NCBI GenBank assembly: GCA_017886875.1
Contig: JAGHIZ010000059.1
Span: forward strand, 1 to 64,000
DNA from: Butyricicoccus sp.
GTDB taxonomy: Bacteria; Bacillota; Clostridia; Oscillospirales; Butyricicoccaceae
Direction of reading: 5' to 3'
DNA length: 64,000 bases
How positions within the stretch are numbered: position 1 is the stretch's first letter; each line of letters starts with the position of its first letter. The notes under the pieces are model-generated. The model worked only from the letters and a program-made list of their open reading frames with translations. It had not been told where the DNA came from and searched no databases. The position numbers and the translations under genes were made by a program. Shown here piece after piece: positions 7,297 through 16,463 of the stretch.

Positions 7297-8190
7297 TTAA
7301 TTTTCTATAAAGTTAGTTGCAATATATTTATTATCACAACATTCAGGCGAGTAAACCCATTTATCTATATGACCACTTTTTATAAAATAGTTAAATTTAG
7401 ATTGGGTTTTCGGCAGTTTATCTATAATGTTGAGTTTTATTTTCATTCGCTCAGGTATAATGGATTTTATATAAACTGAAACTGAGTCGCCTTCATTTAG
7501 ACCAGTTTTTCTTTCTGAAAGACCAGATAAATTAGGTGCAAGCTCAATAAAAATACCATAAGGCTCTATACTTCTGACAATACCTCGAACTGTTTCACCA
7601 GCACTAAATAAACTTGCATTTTGTTCCCATGTGCCAAGCAGTTCTCTGTGTGTTAAATGCACTCTTTTTGTTTCTTTATCGGTATACAAAACGACCGCAT
7701 GTATCATTTGACCACATTCAAAACGCTCTGATGGGTGGGTTATTCTTGAAACAGATATGTTTTCTATGCCTATAAATGATACAACACCACAGCCAATATC
7801 TACAAATGCACCAAAAGGCTCTAAATGGGTTACACAAGCGGAGATTATATCACCAGATTTAAGGTTATTAAGCATATAATCAAGAGCTTGTTCCTGAGCC
7901 AGTCTGCGAGATAAAATAATTTTATCTTCTAAAATATCGGTTATAATAAAGCAGACAGGCTTGCCAACTCGTGATAAAATTGCTATATCTCTTGTTTTAC
8001 CGCTTGCAATTCCGCTTGCACATTCTTCTCTTGGTATAATTCCTTTTTTACCGTTTATATCAACAATTAGATTGTGCTCAGCATCACAAGAAACTGCAAT
8101 ACCTTCTAAAATTAAACCTTGCTCTTTGGCTGTTTGCAAGTCAACATTATTATTGTTTTGTTTTACTCCTTCAGGCATATATGTATTCAT
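7297..8190 (-). CDS. S1 RNA-binding domain protein
   Basis: A 297-residue cytoplasmic protein with S1-type OB folds. A degenerate N-terminal S1-like unit covers about 25-90. A typical S1 domain follows (about 108-178, GDIISACVTHLEPFGAFVDIG then LTHREL), then a second (about 188-245, GETVRGIVRSIEPYGIFIEL). This is shorter than ribosomal protein S1, but Clostridia often carry such reduced S1-like proteins. It probably binds mRNA or ribosomes; the target is not known. The ATG at 8190 is preferred, 10 bases after AAGGAGG; the earlier TTG sits on the binding site. It is divergent from the DUF951 gene. Confidence 0.75.
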   Translation of the reverse strand: MNTYMPEGVKQNNNNVDLQTAKEQGLILEGIAVSCDAEHNLIVDINGKKGIIPREECASGIASGKTRDIAILSRVGKPVCFIITDILEDKIILSRRLAQEQALDYMLNNLKSGDIISACVTHLEPFGAFVDIGCGVVSFIGIENISVSRITHPSERFECGQMIHAVVLYTDKETKRVHLTHRELLGTWEQNASLFSAGETVRGIVRSIEPYGIFIELAPNLSGLSERKTGLNEGDSVSVYIKSIIPERMKIKLNIIDKLPKTQSKFNYFIKSGHIDKWVYSPECCDNKYIATNFIEN

Positions 8191-8258
8191 ATTTACCAAA
8201 CCTCCTTGGGATTTTTTATATCATGCTGATTTATATATATGCAGCAAATTCCGTAATC

Positions 8259-8288
8259 TTTACAAAAATAAAATTATTATGCTATACT
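8259..8288 (+). promoter_or_regulatory. Promoter of the DUF951-udp pair
   Basis: TTTACA (8259-8264), an 18-base spacer and TATACT (8283-8288), 40 bases before the DUF951 start. No operator-like repeat was noticed. Confidence 0.5.
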
Positions 8289-8328
8289 TTAGTATATATA
8301 AAATGTGGAGTAAATGAGGTGAGGGCTA

Positions 8329-8514
8329 ATGGATATTCAGGTTGGTGATAAACTTACTATGAAAAAACCACATCCTTGTGGTAGCAAAGAGTGGTTAGTG
8401 CTTAGGACAGGTATGGATTTTAAATTAAAATGTCAAGTATGTGGCAGAGAAGTTATGATTGCACGTTCAAAAGCAGAAAAAAACATTAAATCTGTGAAAA
8501 GGGAGGAAGCATAA
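8329..8514 (+). CDS. DUF951 family protein
   Basis: A 61-residue protein matching the DUF951 family by its conserved KKPHPCGSKEW start, the WLVLRTGMDFKLKC core and CQVCGREVM. The cysteines (in HPCG and CQVCG) suggest a small zinc-binding fold. The function of the family is not known; it is often placed near replication or translation genes in Firmicutes. The ATG follows GAGGTGAGG. It shares one base with the start of the uridine phosphorylase gene, so the two are translated in sequence. Confidence 0.85.
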   Translation: MDIQVGDKLTMKKPHPCGSKEWLVLRTGMDFKLKCQVCGREVMIARSKAEKNIKSVKREEA

Positions 8515-9269
8515 TGTTAGTAGATGGCAAACAAATGCATATTCAAATAACAAAAGGTGAAATAGGTGGTTATGTTATTTTACCAGGTGACCCTGCAAGA
8601 TGTGAAAAAATTGCACAGTTATTTGATAATCCTAAGAAGTTAGCTTCTAATAGAGAATATACGCTTTACACAGGCTATTTAAATGGCGTACAGGTTGGTG
8701 TATGCTCAACTGGTATAGGTGGACCATCAGCAGCTATTGCACTTGAGGAGCTTGTGGAATGTGGAGCACATACTTTTATTAGAGTTGGCACATCAGGCGG
8801 TATGCAAGATAATGTTTTAGCGGGTGATATTTGTATAGCTACAGCTTCTATTCGTCAAGAGGGAACAAGTAGAGAATATTTACCAATAGAGTTTCCAGCG
8901 GTTGCTAATTTTGATGTAACACTTGCTCTTAGAGATGCAGCACAAAAACTAGGTTATAGATATCATACGGGAGTTATACAGTCAAAGGACAGCTTTTATG
9001 GTGAGCTTAGACCAAAGGTACAAGCGATAGCAGATGAACTTGAAATGAAGTGGAAAGCATGGAAAGCGGGCGGCGCTTTAACTAGTGAAATGGAAGCGGC
9101 GGCACTGTTTACTGTTTCTGCTGTTTTAAAAGTTAGATGTGGTGCAGTTTTAAATGTGCTTTGGAATGCGGATAATGATAAAGCGGATACAATCGCAAAA
9201 GATGCGGCTGAAAGAGGAGTTAAAACTGCGGTTGAAGCATTAAAACTTCTTATAGAACGTGATAAATAA
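8514..9269 (+). CDS. udp: Uridine phosphorylase
   Basis: A 251-residue nucleoside phosphorylase of the NP-I family. It cleaves uridine with phosphate to uracil and ribose-1-phosphate for pyrimidine salvage. Family signatures seen are the phosphate-binding GDPARCEKIA, STGIGGPSAAI, the RVGTSGGMQ core and SEMEAAALF in the ribose/base pocket. Length is normal. The ATG overlaps the DUF951 stop and AGGGAGGAAG precedes it. Other NP-I members act on purine nucleosides, but the overall pattern fits uridine phosphorylase best. Confidence 0.85.
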   Translation: MLVDGKQMHIQITKGEIGGYVILPGDPARCEKIAQLFDNPKKLASNREYTLYTGYLNGVQVGVCSTGIGGPSAAIALEELVECGAHTFIRVGTSGGMQDNVLAGDICIATASIRQEGTSREYLPIEFPAVANFDVTLALRDAAQKLGYRYHTGVIQSKDSFYGELRPKVQAIADELEMKWKAWKAGGALTSEMEAAALFTVSAVLKVRCGAVLNVLWNADNDKADTIAKDAAERGVKTAVEALKLLIERDK

Positions 9270-9275
9270 TAAAAT

Positions 9276-9313
9276 CGGGGGAGGAAAATAAATTTCCTTG
9301 CCCCGTTTATTTT
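9276..9313 (+). terminator. udp terminator
   Basis: CGGGG (9276-9280) pairs with CCCCG (9301-9305), with an inner GGAAA/TTTCC extension, followed by TTTATTTT. It lies between udp and the MATE gene, whose binding site begins just after it. Confidence 0.65.
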
Positions 9314-9330
9314 GGAAAGGAAAAATCAAA

Positions 9331-10728
9331 ATGGAAAAACAACAACAATCAGAGCTTGGTACAGAGCCTATAGGTAAATTGCTGTTTAAACTCGCTGTAC
9401 CGTGTATATGTGCACAGCTTGTAAATATGCTTTATAATATTGTAGATAGAATTTTTATTGGTAATATACCGAATATTGGTTCTGATGCACTTACTGGCGT
9501 AGGTGTAACATTTCCAGTTATTATGTTAATATCTGCGTTTAGTGCTTTAATAGGTATGGGTGGCGGTCCTAGAGCGTCAATAGCTATGGGTGAAAAGAGA
9601 AATGATGATGCAGAAAAAATACTAACTAACTGTTTTGTTGCACTTATTGCTATTGCGTTAGTATTAACTGTGTTTTTTAGTGTGTTTAATGAGCCGCTTT
9701 TATTAAAATTTGGTGCAAATGAAGATACAATAGGCTATGCAAGTGATTATTTAAGCATATATGTATTAGGTACAGTATTTGTACAAATTTCGCTTGGTAT
9801 GAATGGCTTTATAACTGCACAAGGTAAAGCGGGTTATGCAATGGCAACTGTTTGTATAGGTGCTATAATAAATATTATTTTAGACCCAATTTTAATTTTA
9901 GGCTTTGATATGGGGGTAAAAGGTGCAGCTATTGCAACTGTTTGTTCACAGATGATTTCAGCTATTTGGGTGCTTGTATTTTTTAATTCTAAGCATACAA
10001 TTTTGCGTTTAAGAAAGAAATACGCTAAGATACAGCCTAAAATCCTTATGCCATGTATTGCACTTGGTTTGTCACCTTTTGTAATGCAAAGTACAGAAAG
10101 TCTATTATCTATTACATTTAATGTTTCGCTTTTAAAATATGGCGGTAAAACTGCGGTAGGTGCTATGACTATTATTACAAGCCTTAGCCAGATTTTATCA
10201 CTTCCACTAATGGGATTATCTCAAGGTGGTCAACCTATTTTGGGTTATAACTATGGAGCTTGCAACACACAAAGAATGAAAAAAATAGTTAAACTTACAG
10301 CTACAACAGCAATTACTTTTTCAACTTTGTTCTGGATTGCAACCCTTACAATCCCTTATCAAATGGCGAGTTTATTTAATTCAGAAGATGCCGCACTTTT
10401 AGAAAAAACTGTTTGGGCAATGAAGATTTATTTTGCTGTTGGTTTTGTTTTTGGTGTGCAAAATACATTCCAGCAAAGCTTTGTAGCACTTGGAGAGGCA
10501 AAAATTTCACTGTTTTTAGCTCTTTTAAGAAAAATTATACTGCTTATACCACTTATATTGATTTTACCTAACTTCTTTGAAGATAAAGTGTTTGCAGTAT
10601 TTTTAGCAGAACCTATTGCAGATTTTCTTGCAGCATCAACAACTACAACATTTTTTGTAATTAGATTTAAACAGATTTTAAAACAAACAGAACAAAAGAG
10701 AGAGCTTAGGAGTAAAAACGGGGAATGA
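9331..10728 (+). CDS. MATE family efflux transporter
   Basis: A 465-residue integral membrane protein with about 12 hydrophobic segments and MATE hallmarks: the N-terminal PIGKLLFKLAVP, YNIVDRIFIG, the PVIMLISAFSALIGMGGGPRAS region and the second-half QGGQPILGYNYGA. Such proteins export cationic drugs or metabolites using sodium or proton gradients. The substrate cannot be told. ATG 9331 is chosen because GGAAAGGAAAAA stands just upstream; an in-frame TTG 33 bases earlier lies inside the preceding terminator. Its stop overlaps the next permease gene by 4 bases, so the two membrane proteins are co-expressed. Confidence 0.88.
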   Translation: MEKQQQSELGTEPIGKLLFKLAVPCICAQLVNMLYNIVDRIFIGNIPNIGSDALTGVGVTFPVIMLISAFSALIGMGGGPRASIAMGEKRNDDAEKILTNCFVALIAIALVLTVFFSVFNEPLLLKFGANEDTIGYASDYLSIYVLGTVFVQISLGMNGFITAQGKAGYAMATVCIGAIINIILDPILILGFDMGVKGAAIATVCSQMISAIWVLVFFNSKHTILRLRKKYAKIQPKILMPCIALGLSPFVMQSTESLLSITFNVSLLKYGGKTAVGAMTIITSLSQILSLPLMGLSQGGQPILGYNYGACNTQRMKKIVKLTATTAITFSTLFWIATLTIPYQMASLFNSEDAALLEKTVWAMKIYFAVGFVFGVQNTFQQSFVALGEAKISLFLALLRKIILLIPLILILPNFFEDKVFAVFLAEPIADFLAASTTTTFFVIRFKQILKQTEQKRELRSKNGE

Positions 10729-11837
10729 AAAAAATAATGGCATGGTTAAGACAAGAAGCATTGCTTGTTATATCATGGGTGCTTGCTATAATTTCAATGC
10801 TTTTTGTAAAACCAGATAAGCTTTATGGGGAATATATAGATTGGCATACAATAGGATTGCTGTTTTCGCTTATGGCGGTTATGGCAGGATTAGAAAAACT
10901 AGGTTTTTTTAGAAGTCTTGGTGAATGTATGCTGCTTAGAGTTAAAAACAAAAGACAACTTGAAGCAGTTTTGATTTTACTTTGTTTTTTCTCAAGCATG
11001 GCAATAACAAATGATGTAGCACTTATAACATTTGTGCCCTTTTCACTTCAGGTTTTGAAAATGGCAGGGCTTATGCGTGAGGTAATACCTGTTGTAGTTA
11101 TGCAAACAATAGCTGCAAATCTAGGTAGTATGCTTACACCAATAGGCAATCCACAAAATTTATATTTATATGCAAAATCAGGTATGAGCTTTTTTGGTTT
11201 TATACATATAATGCTGCCTTATGCTGTTATATCATTTGCAATGATAGCATTATTTATAGCGGGAAGAAAAAATATAATGCTTGAAGCTGCTCTTGATTTA
11301 GAGCAAACTAAAATTACAAGTAAAAAATTACTTGCAATGTATGCTATATTATTTGTTCTGTGCCTTTTGACAATAGCAAAGATTATAGAGCTTTACTTAC
11401 TTGTTATAATTATGATAGTATCTATTGTAATTTTTGATAAAAAAACATTATTTAATATAGATTACACTTTGCTTTTAACTTTTATGGGATTTTTTATATT
11501 TGTGGGCAATATGGGGAGAACACCATTTTTCTATAATGCAGTGCAAAGTTTATTAACAAAAAATGATTTTGTAACTGTGCTTGGTGCAAGTCAAGTTATA
11601 AGCAATGTGCCAGCCGTATTATTGCTTTCTGGGTTTACCGACCATTGGGACACGCTTTTAGTCGGTAGTAATCTTGGTGGACTTGGTACACTTATTGCAT
11701 CTATGGCAAGTTTAATTTCATATAAATATGTTGTAAAAGAAGTACCAAAGTATACAAAGAGATATTTATTATATTTTACACTTGCAAATATAATCTTTTT
11801 AGGCGTAAATCTAATAGGATACTTTATTTTAAAATAA
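10725..11837 (+). CDS. SLC13/ArsB-like ion transporter superfamily permease
   Basis: A 370-residue membrane protein with about ten hydrophobic helices. TNDVALITFVPFSL and MLTPIGNPQNLYLY are the paired motifs of the ion-transporter superfamily (ArsB, NhaD, CitMHS, SLC13), in which the helical hairpins with TN and GNPQN bind substrate and cation. A second-half SNVPAVLL repeats the pattern, as expected of the inverted-repeat architecture. It is somewhat shorter than the usual 400-450 residues. The substrate could be a carboxylate, arsenite or sodium. It is coupled to the MATE gene by a 4-base overlap. Confidence 0.75.
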   Translation: MKKIMAWLRQEALLVISWVLAIISMLFVKPDKLYGEYIDWHTIGLLFSLMAVMAGLEKLGFFRSLGECMLLRVKNKRQLEAVLILLCFFSSMAITNDVALITFVPFSLQVLKMAGLMREVIPVVVMQTIAANLGSMLTPIGNPQNLYLYAKSGMSFFGFIHIMLPYAVISFAMIALFIAGRKNIMLEAALDLEQTKITSKKLLAMYAILFVLCLLTIAKIIELYLLVIIMIVSIVIFDKKTLFNIDYTLLLTFMGFFIFVGNMGRTPFFYNAVQSLLTKNDFVTVLGASQVISNVPAVLLLSGFTDHWDTLLVGSNLGGLGTLIASMASLISYKYVVKEVPKYTKRYLLYFTLANIIFLGVNLIGYFILK

Positions 11838-11905
11838 AAGAATTTTAAATTTACACTCTGCATATATTTATGTAAACTCAAAAATTTTTTAAGGAGTGAA
11901 TATAA

Positions 11906-12649
11906 ATGGCAAGTGTAAAAAACACTGATAAAATCACCCTGCGGGACGTAAAGATATTACTTTCCGCAGGTTTACTTTTAGGTGCAGTATTAATAAAAAC
12001 ATCTAATCAGCCTTGGGCTGATAGCTTAAAAACCAAAATTGTAGATGCGTTAAACGGAGGAATATCCGCTGAACAAGTGGTTGAGGCAGCAGGGCAAACA
12101 TTTGAAAATGGCGATTTAAAAGCGGTTTTTGCGGTATTTAATAAAGATGATGATAATACTGCAATGGTTTATGCAGAAGCACCATTTACAGAAGATTTGC
12201 TTTCATCAAGAGAACAGTCTAACTTTCCTAAAGAGGAAGATATAACAGCTTATGTTTTAAATTTTGAAATTTGTAAACCAGTAGATGGCATAAAAACATC
12301 AGATTTTGGAGAGAGAGTACACCCTGTAAATGGTGAGGAGAGTTTTCATTATGGATTAGATATAGGTGCAGATAAAGGCGAAAAAATATTAAGCTTTGCA
12401 GATGGCACAGTTAGAGAAAGCGGCACAAGTGATAGCTATGGAAATTATATTATAGTAGACCATGCAGACGGTTTTTCAACACTTTATGCACATTGTAGTA
12501 AGGTAACTGCAAAACAAGGTGATAAAGTTAAAGCAGGGGATAAAATAGCGGAAGTGGGTGCAACAGGAGTTGCAACAGGTAATCATTTGCATTTTGAAGT
12601 ATGGCGTGATGGAAAAATATTAGACCCATCACATTATGTTTTCTATTGA
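11906..12649 (+). CDS. spoIVFA: M23 (LytM) metallopeptidase-like protein, SpoIVFA candidate
   Basis: A 247-residue protein with one N-terminal membrane segment (about 16-33), a linker, and a C-terminal LytM domain (about 130-245). SDFGERVHP, HYGLDIG, YAHC and HLHFEV give the full set of zinc ligands and catalytic histidine. The gene overlaps a SpoIVFB-type M50 protease by 4 bases, the arrangement of spoIVFA-spoIVFB, where SpoIVFA anchors and inhibits SpoIVFB in the forespore outer membrane until pro-sigma-K processing. That context makes SpoIVFA the best name. The intact zinc site also allows a true peptidoglycan hydrolase. AAGGAGTG precedes the ATG. Confidence 0.75.
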   Translation: MASVKNTDKITLRDVKILLSAGLLLGAVLIKTSNQPWADSLKTKIVDALNGGISAEQVVEAAGQTFENGDLKAVFAVFNKDDDNTAMVYAEAPFTEDLLSSREQSNFPKEEDITAYVLNFEICKPVDGIKTSDFGERVHPVNGEESFHYGLDIGADKGEKILSFADGTVRESGTSDSYGNYIIVDHADGFSTLYAHCSKVTAKQGDKVKAGDKIAEVGATGVATGNHLHFEVWRDGKILDPSHYVFY

Positions 12650-13188
12650 TTGGGCGTATAGAGGTTTCTGACTCGGTTTTAATAATTGTTATAGCTGCTT
12701 TATTATTAGATACAACTATGCTTACAATTATGTTTTTATTTGCAGCATTTATTCATGAAATTGGTCATTTAATAGCTATTATATTATGTAGATGTAAAAT
12801 ACTTAGAATAAAATTTACAGTGTTTGGCGGAGTTATAAAATATCACAATTATGAAAGCAAAATAAAGGATATAATAATAGCTTTGTCTGGTTCGTTTATG
12901 GGTTTTATAACAGCGTATATATCTGCAAAACTTGGTTTTTTTACATTTTCAGGTGCAAATTTAATTTTGAGTATAGTAAATTTAATACCTGTTACGCCAC
13001 TTGATGGCGGAACGGTAGCAATGATTGTTTTTAAAAGTTATAGTTTTATAAGTGTTATAATAAAAATAATTATAAGTATATTTGCTGTTGTTCTTATTAT
13101 TTATGGCAAAGGGATAAGTTTAATGCTTTTTGCATGTGTATTATGGTTTAATGCTGATGATATTGCAAAATTAAAAAAAATCAGATAA
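12646..13188 (+). CDS. spoIVFB: Site-2-type M50 metalloprotease, SpoIVFB candidate
   Basis: A 180-residue intramembrane protease. The zinc motif HEIGH (37-41) lies in the first strongly hydrophobic region, and NLIPVTPLDGG supplies the second motif with the Asp ligand. In Bacillus SpoIVFB cleaves pro-sigma-K late in sporulation. Here the protein stops after the membrane domain and lacks a C-terminal CBS domain, making it about 100 residues shorter than the Bacillus enzyme. The start is a TTG overlapping the stop of the M23 gene, with no clear binding site, so translation is probably coupled. The adjacent M23/SpoIVFA-like gene supports the assignment. Confidence 0.8.
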   Translation: MIGRIEVSDSVLIIVIAALLLDTTMLTIMFLFAAFIHEIGHLIAIILCRCKILRIKFTVFGGVIKYHNYESKIKDIIIALSGSFMGFITAYISAKLGFFTFSGANLILSIVNLIPVTPLDGGTVAMIVFKSYSFISVIIKIIISIFAVVLIIYGKGISLMLFACVLWFNADDIAKLKKIR

Positions 13189-13213
13189 TATAAAAAAGGA
13201 GGTTATAAAATAT

Positions 13214-13918
13214 ATGTTAAGAAAAAAAGAAGAAAAACCATTTGTATCAGCTGTAATACCAGCGGCAGGTTCATCTAGCAGAATGGGCGAGGATATAAAT
13301 AAATTATTACTTCTAATAGATGGTATACCTGTGCTTGCAAGAACGCTTTTGAGCTTTCAAAATAATGAAAATATAGATGAAATAATAGTTGTTTGTAGAG
13401 AAAGTGATATTTTAGGTTATGCAGAGCTTTGCAAACGCTTTTCTATAAACAAAGTTAGCCAAATTGTTCGTGGAGGAGATACCAGAACCGAGTCAGTGCT
13501 TTGTGGTGTAAAAGCATGTTCAGATAAAAGTGAATTTATAGCTATACATGATGCAGCTAGACCGCTTATTTCACAGGATATTATAACAAATGTTATAAAT
13601 GATGCTATAAATTATGGTGCAGCAGCTCCACTTGTGCCATGTAAAGACAGCATAAAACGAATTGAAAACGGTTTTATTATAGGTGATATAAAAAGAGATA
13701 GCATAGCAGCAGTACAAACACCACAAATTTTTAAAAGTGATATAATAAAAAAAGCACTTCAAAATGCAAAAGATAAAAATTTATCATTAACAGATGATTG
13801 TGCAGCGGTTGAGCGTCTGGGCGTATCTGTATATGTTAGTAAGGGTGATTATAAAAATATAAAAATCACAACATCAGAGGATATTGAGCTTGCACAAACA
13901 CTATTAACGGAGGTTTAA
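13214..13918 (+). CDS. ispD: 2-C-methyl-D-erythritol 4-phosphate cytidylyltransferase
   Basis: A 234-residue nucleotidyltransferase of the MEP isoprenoid pathway, transferring CMP from CTP to methylerythritol phosphate. The CTP-binding loop AAGSSSRMG near the N-terminus, GGDTRTESV and HDAARPL are diagnostic, and TPQIF and DDCAAVE complete the active site. The ATG follows AAGGAGGT. It is followed after 5 bases by ispF, the enzyme two steps later. The intervening ispE is not in the window. A DXS-like gene lies at 51409 but may not serve this pathway. Confidence 0.93.
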   Translation: MLRKKEEKPFVSAVIPAAGSSSRMGEDINKLLLLIDGIPVLARTLLSFQNNENIDEIIVVCRESDILGYAELCKRFSINKVSQIVRGGDTRTESVLCGVKACSDKSEFIAIHDAARPLISQDIITNVINDAINYGAAAPLVPCKDSIKRIENGFIIGDIKRDSIAAVQTPQIFKSDIIKKALQNAKDKNLSLTDDCAAVERLGVSVYVSKGDYKNIKITTSEDIELAQTLLTEV

Positions 13919-13923
13919 AAATT

Positions 13924-14391
13924 ATGAGAATAGGTCACGGATATGATGTACATAGACTTGTAGAAGGCAGAAAATGTATATTAGGTGGTGTAGATATTCC
14001 ACATAAAACTGGTTTATTAGGACATAGTGATGCAGATGTGCTTTCACATGCCATAATGGACGCACTTTTAGGAGCTGCCGCAATGGGCGATATAGGAAAG
14101 CTATTTCCAGATAATGACGATAGCTTTAAAGGTGCAGATAGTCTTGAGCTTATGAAAATAGTTAAAACAAAGCTCTATGAAAAGGGTTATAAAATAGGGA
14201 ATATAGATGCAACTATAATAGCTCAATCTCCTAAAATGTCACCATATATTTTAAAAATGCGAGAAAATATAGCAAATGCACTTGAAATTTCAGTTGATGA
14301 TATAAGTGTTAAAGCAACCACAGAGGAAAAACTGGGCTTTACAGGTGCAGAACAGGGAATAGCGGTACACGCAGTATGTATAATAGAGTAA
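13924..14391 (+). CDS. ispF: 2-C-methyl-D-erythritol 2,4-cyclodiphosphate synthase
   Basis: A 155-residue trimeric zinc enzyme of the MEP pathway that cyclises CDP-methylerythritol phosphate with loss of CMP. The metal ligands are in GYDVHRL (Asp, His) and [11 protein letters not shown] (His). [21 protein letters not shown] and the C-terminal [11 protein letters not shown] are typical. Length is normal. It is translated directly after ispD. The hairpin that follows lacks a T-run in this direction, so termination of the plus-strand transcript may be inefficient. Confidence 0.95.
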   Translation: MRIGHGYDVHRLVEGRKCILGGVDIPHKTGLLGHSDADVLSHAIMDALLGAAAMGDIGKLFPDNDDSFKGADSLELMKIVKTKLYEKGYKIGNIDATIIAQSPKMSPYILKMRENIANALEISVDDISVKATTEEKLGFTGAEQGIAVHAVCIIE

Positions 14392-14424
14392 AAAAAAGCC
14401 TTGTAGATTTCCAAATCTACAAGG
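14392..14424 (-). terminator. sepF terminator (convergent with ispF)
   Basis: CCTTGTAGATTT (14399-14410) pairs perfectly with AAATCTACAAGG (14413-14424). Read on the minus strand the 12-bp stem is followed by CTTTTTTTT, so it ends the sepF transcript. On the plus strand only an A-rich stretch follows. Confidence 0.75.
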
Positions 14425-14460
14425 TAAAAAATCTAAAATTAAATAAATCTGGCGAATAGA

Positions 14461-14925
14461 TTAAGCTTCAGTTTCAAAACCGGAAACCAGTTCAACACCT
14501 TTTGGGGTTAAAAAATAAGTATAAGGTGCGATACGGTTTATCTTGCCATCAACTGCGTATGTAGCACCACCAAGATAGTCTAGCCAACGGCGAGCAAGAG
14601 TGGATTCTGTGTTTCTTAAACTTAGAACAACAGCACGGTTTTTTATTAGATGAGTTGCAGCCTCACGAACAGAATCTATATCACTAGGTTGAACTATAGC
14701 GATTTCACTAACAATATTTTCTTCTTTATGTAAAGTAGGTTTAACAGTCTCTTGAGGCTCTTGTTCATATGGCTGCTGATAATATGAGTAATCAGGAGCA
14801 GAAGAAGTCATATTAACTCCAGAATACACATTTTGATTATATGAAATATCATCTTCATATTCATCATCATAGCTATTGCCAATGAAGCTATTCCAAGCGT
14901 TACGCAGGTTGTCAACAAAACCCAT
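14461..14925 (-). CDS. sepF: Cell division protein SepF
   Basis: A 154-residue protein that bundles FtsZ filaments and anchors the Z ring in Gram-positives. The N-terminal MGFVDNLRNAW is the membrane-binding amphipathic helix. A low-complexity acidic, Tyr/Gln/Pro-rich linker (about 18-70) follows. The C-terminal SepF domain (about 72-150) has IVQPSDIDSVREAATHLIKNRAVVLSL, the FtsZ-contacting ARRWLDYLGGATYAVDG and YFLTPKGVEL. The ATG is preceded by AGAAAGGAG. It is usually found with ylm or ile genes, but here is a monocistronic unit between ispF and lysA. Confidence 0.92.
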   Translation of the reverse strand: MGFVDNLRNAWNSFIGNSYDDEYEDDISYNQNVYSGVNMTSSAPDYSYYQQPYEQEPQETVKPTLHKEENIVSEIAIVQPSDIDSVREAATHLIKNRAVVLSLRNTESTLARRWLDYLGGATYAVDGKINRIAPYTYFLTPKGVELVSGFETEA

Positions 14926-15092
14926 TAGACGAACTCCTTTCTAATTCACCAGATACACATGGCAAATCAATGATACGATAAGTATAACACTTTTATAACA
15001 AAATGAAAAGAGTAAAAGCTAAATTTATTGTAATGTGAGCAAAAAAAGCTTATAAACATTTATATTTCTCTACAAAAAATACAAAAAAATGT

Positions 15093-15136
15093 ATAAAAAA
15101 AACTGTGTAGCAGTAAGTTTGCATACACAGCTTTTT
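15093..15136. terminator. lysA terminator
   Basis: CTGTGTA (15103-15109) pairs with TACACAG (15124-15130). On the minus strand the stem is followed by TTTTTTTTATAC, ending lysA. The plus reading also ends in T8. The rest of the 15000-15158 stretch shows only AT-rich DNA upstream of sepF. Confidence 0.7.
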
Positions 15137-15158
15137 TTTAATAAAATAAAGTTTAAAA

Positions 15159-16427
15159 TTACTTGTTAAAAACGCCAGTTACATCAAGAGTTGCAAAATA
15201 ATCTTCTGGACGTTCTGCACGACGGATAAGCTCGGTTGAACCATCTTCCTTTAGAAGAACTTCAGCAGAGCGAAGTTTACCATTGTAGTTATAACCCATA
15301 GCAAAACCATGAGCACCAGTGTCATGAATTACTAAATAATCACCGATATTGATTTCTGGTAGCATACGGTCAATAGCAAATTTATCATTATTTTCACATA
15401 AACCACCAGTTACATCATATTTATGGTCACATGGAGCATCTTCTTTACCAAGAACAGTGATGTGATGGTAAGCACCATACATAGCAGGACGCATAAGGTT
15501 TGCTGCACAAGCATCGCAGCCAATATACTCCTTATGTGTATGCTTTTGATGAACGCATTTAGTAATTAGACAGCCATAAGGAGCAAGAATAAATCTTCCA
15601 AGCTCAGTATAAATAGCCACATCACCCATACCAGCAGGTACAAGCACTTCTTCATAAGCCTTGCGAACACCTTCACCAATAGCCATAATATCATTTGGTT
15701 TTTGGTCTGGACGGTAAGGAACACCAACACCACCAGACAGATTTACAAATGCAATATGAACACCAGTTTCCTTTTGGAGTTCAACAGCGGTTTCAAAAAG
15801 AATACGAGCAAGTACAGGATAATATTCATTAGCCACAGTGTTAGATGCTAAGAATGCATGAATGCCAAAATGTTTTACACCTTTTTCTTTTAGCTTTAAG
15901 AAAGCCTCAGTAAGTTGAGGGCGAGTCATACCATATTTAGCTTCTTGTGGGCAGTCCATAATTTCATTATCAATTTTGAAATCTCCACCAGGGTTAAAAC
16001 GACAAGACATTGTTTCCTGAAATGGAGCGATTTTTTCATAAAAATCAATATGTGTGATATCATCAAAGTTAATAATTGCACCAAGTTTTGCTGCAAGCTC
16101 AAAATCCTCTGCTGGGGTTACATTAGATGAGAACATAATATTATGACCATTTAAGCCAACAGCATCGCTCATTAAAAGTTCGGTGTAGCTTGAGCAGTCA
16201 GCACCAAAACCTTCTTCTTTTAGAATTTGAAGTATTCTTGGGTTTGGAGTAGCTTTTACAGCAAAATATTCTTTAAAGCCTTTATTCCATGCAAATGCAG
16301 CCTTTACTTTGCGAGCATTTTCACGAATTGCCTTTTCATCATACAGATGGAAAGGAGTAGGGTATGTTTTTGTCATTTCCTCAACTTGGGAAAGTGTTAC
16401 AAATGGTTTTTTCTGCATTGGTTTCAT
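15159..16427 (-). CDS. lysA: Diaminopimelate decarboxylase
   Basis: A 422-residue fold-III PLP decarboxylase converting meso-diaminopimelate to lysine. YFAVKATPNP holds the Schiff-base lysine (about residue 58). The barrel motifs GFGADCSS, HAFLASN (the usual HIGS position) and a Gly-rich NLSGGVGVPY for the PLP phosphate are present. The C-terminal domain has GGLCENNDKFA (usually CESxD) and HDTGAHGFAMGYNYN, supplying cross-subunit residues. The first ATG is only about 3 bases from AAGGA; an ATG at codon 4 is also well spaced. It lies downstream of a DUF3006 gene and putP. Related carboxynorspermidine decarboxylases are less likely. Confidence 0.88.
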   Translation of the reverse strand: MKPMQKKPFVTLSQVEEMTKTYPTPFHLYDEKAIRENARKVKAAFAWNKGFKEYFAVKATPNPRILQILKEEGFGADCSSYTELLMSDAVGLNGHNIMFSSNVTPAEDFELAAKLGAIINFDDITHIDFYEKIAPFQETMSCRFNPGGDFKIDNEIMDCPQEAKYGMTRPQLTEAFLKLKEKGVKHFGIHAFLASNTVANEYYPVLARILFETAVELQKETGVHIAFVNLSGGVGVPYRPDQKPNDIMAIGEGVRKAYEEVLVPAGMGDVAIYTELGRFILAPYGCLITKCVHQKHTHKEYIGCDACAANLMRPAMYGAYHHITVLGKEDAPCDHKYDVTGGLCENNDKFAIDRMLPEINIGDYLVIHDTGAHGFAMGYNYNGKLRSAEVLLKEDGSTELIRRAERPEDYFATLDVTGVFNK

Positions 16428-16463
16428 CTTCCTTTTATATTTTAATTTTAAATTTAAACAAGT

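Noticed and set aside
9276..9313. Riboswitch upstream of the MATE transporter
   Set aside because: The only structure is a simple stem with T-rich tail after udp. There is no room for an aptamer before the ribosome binding site.
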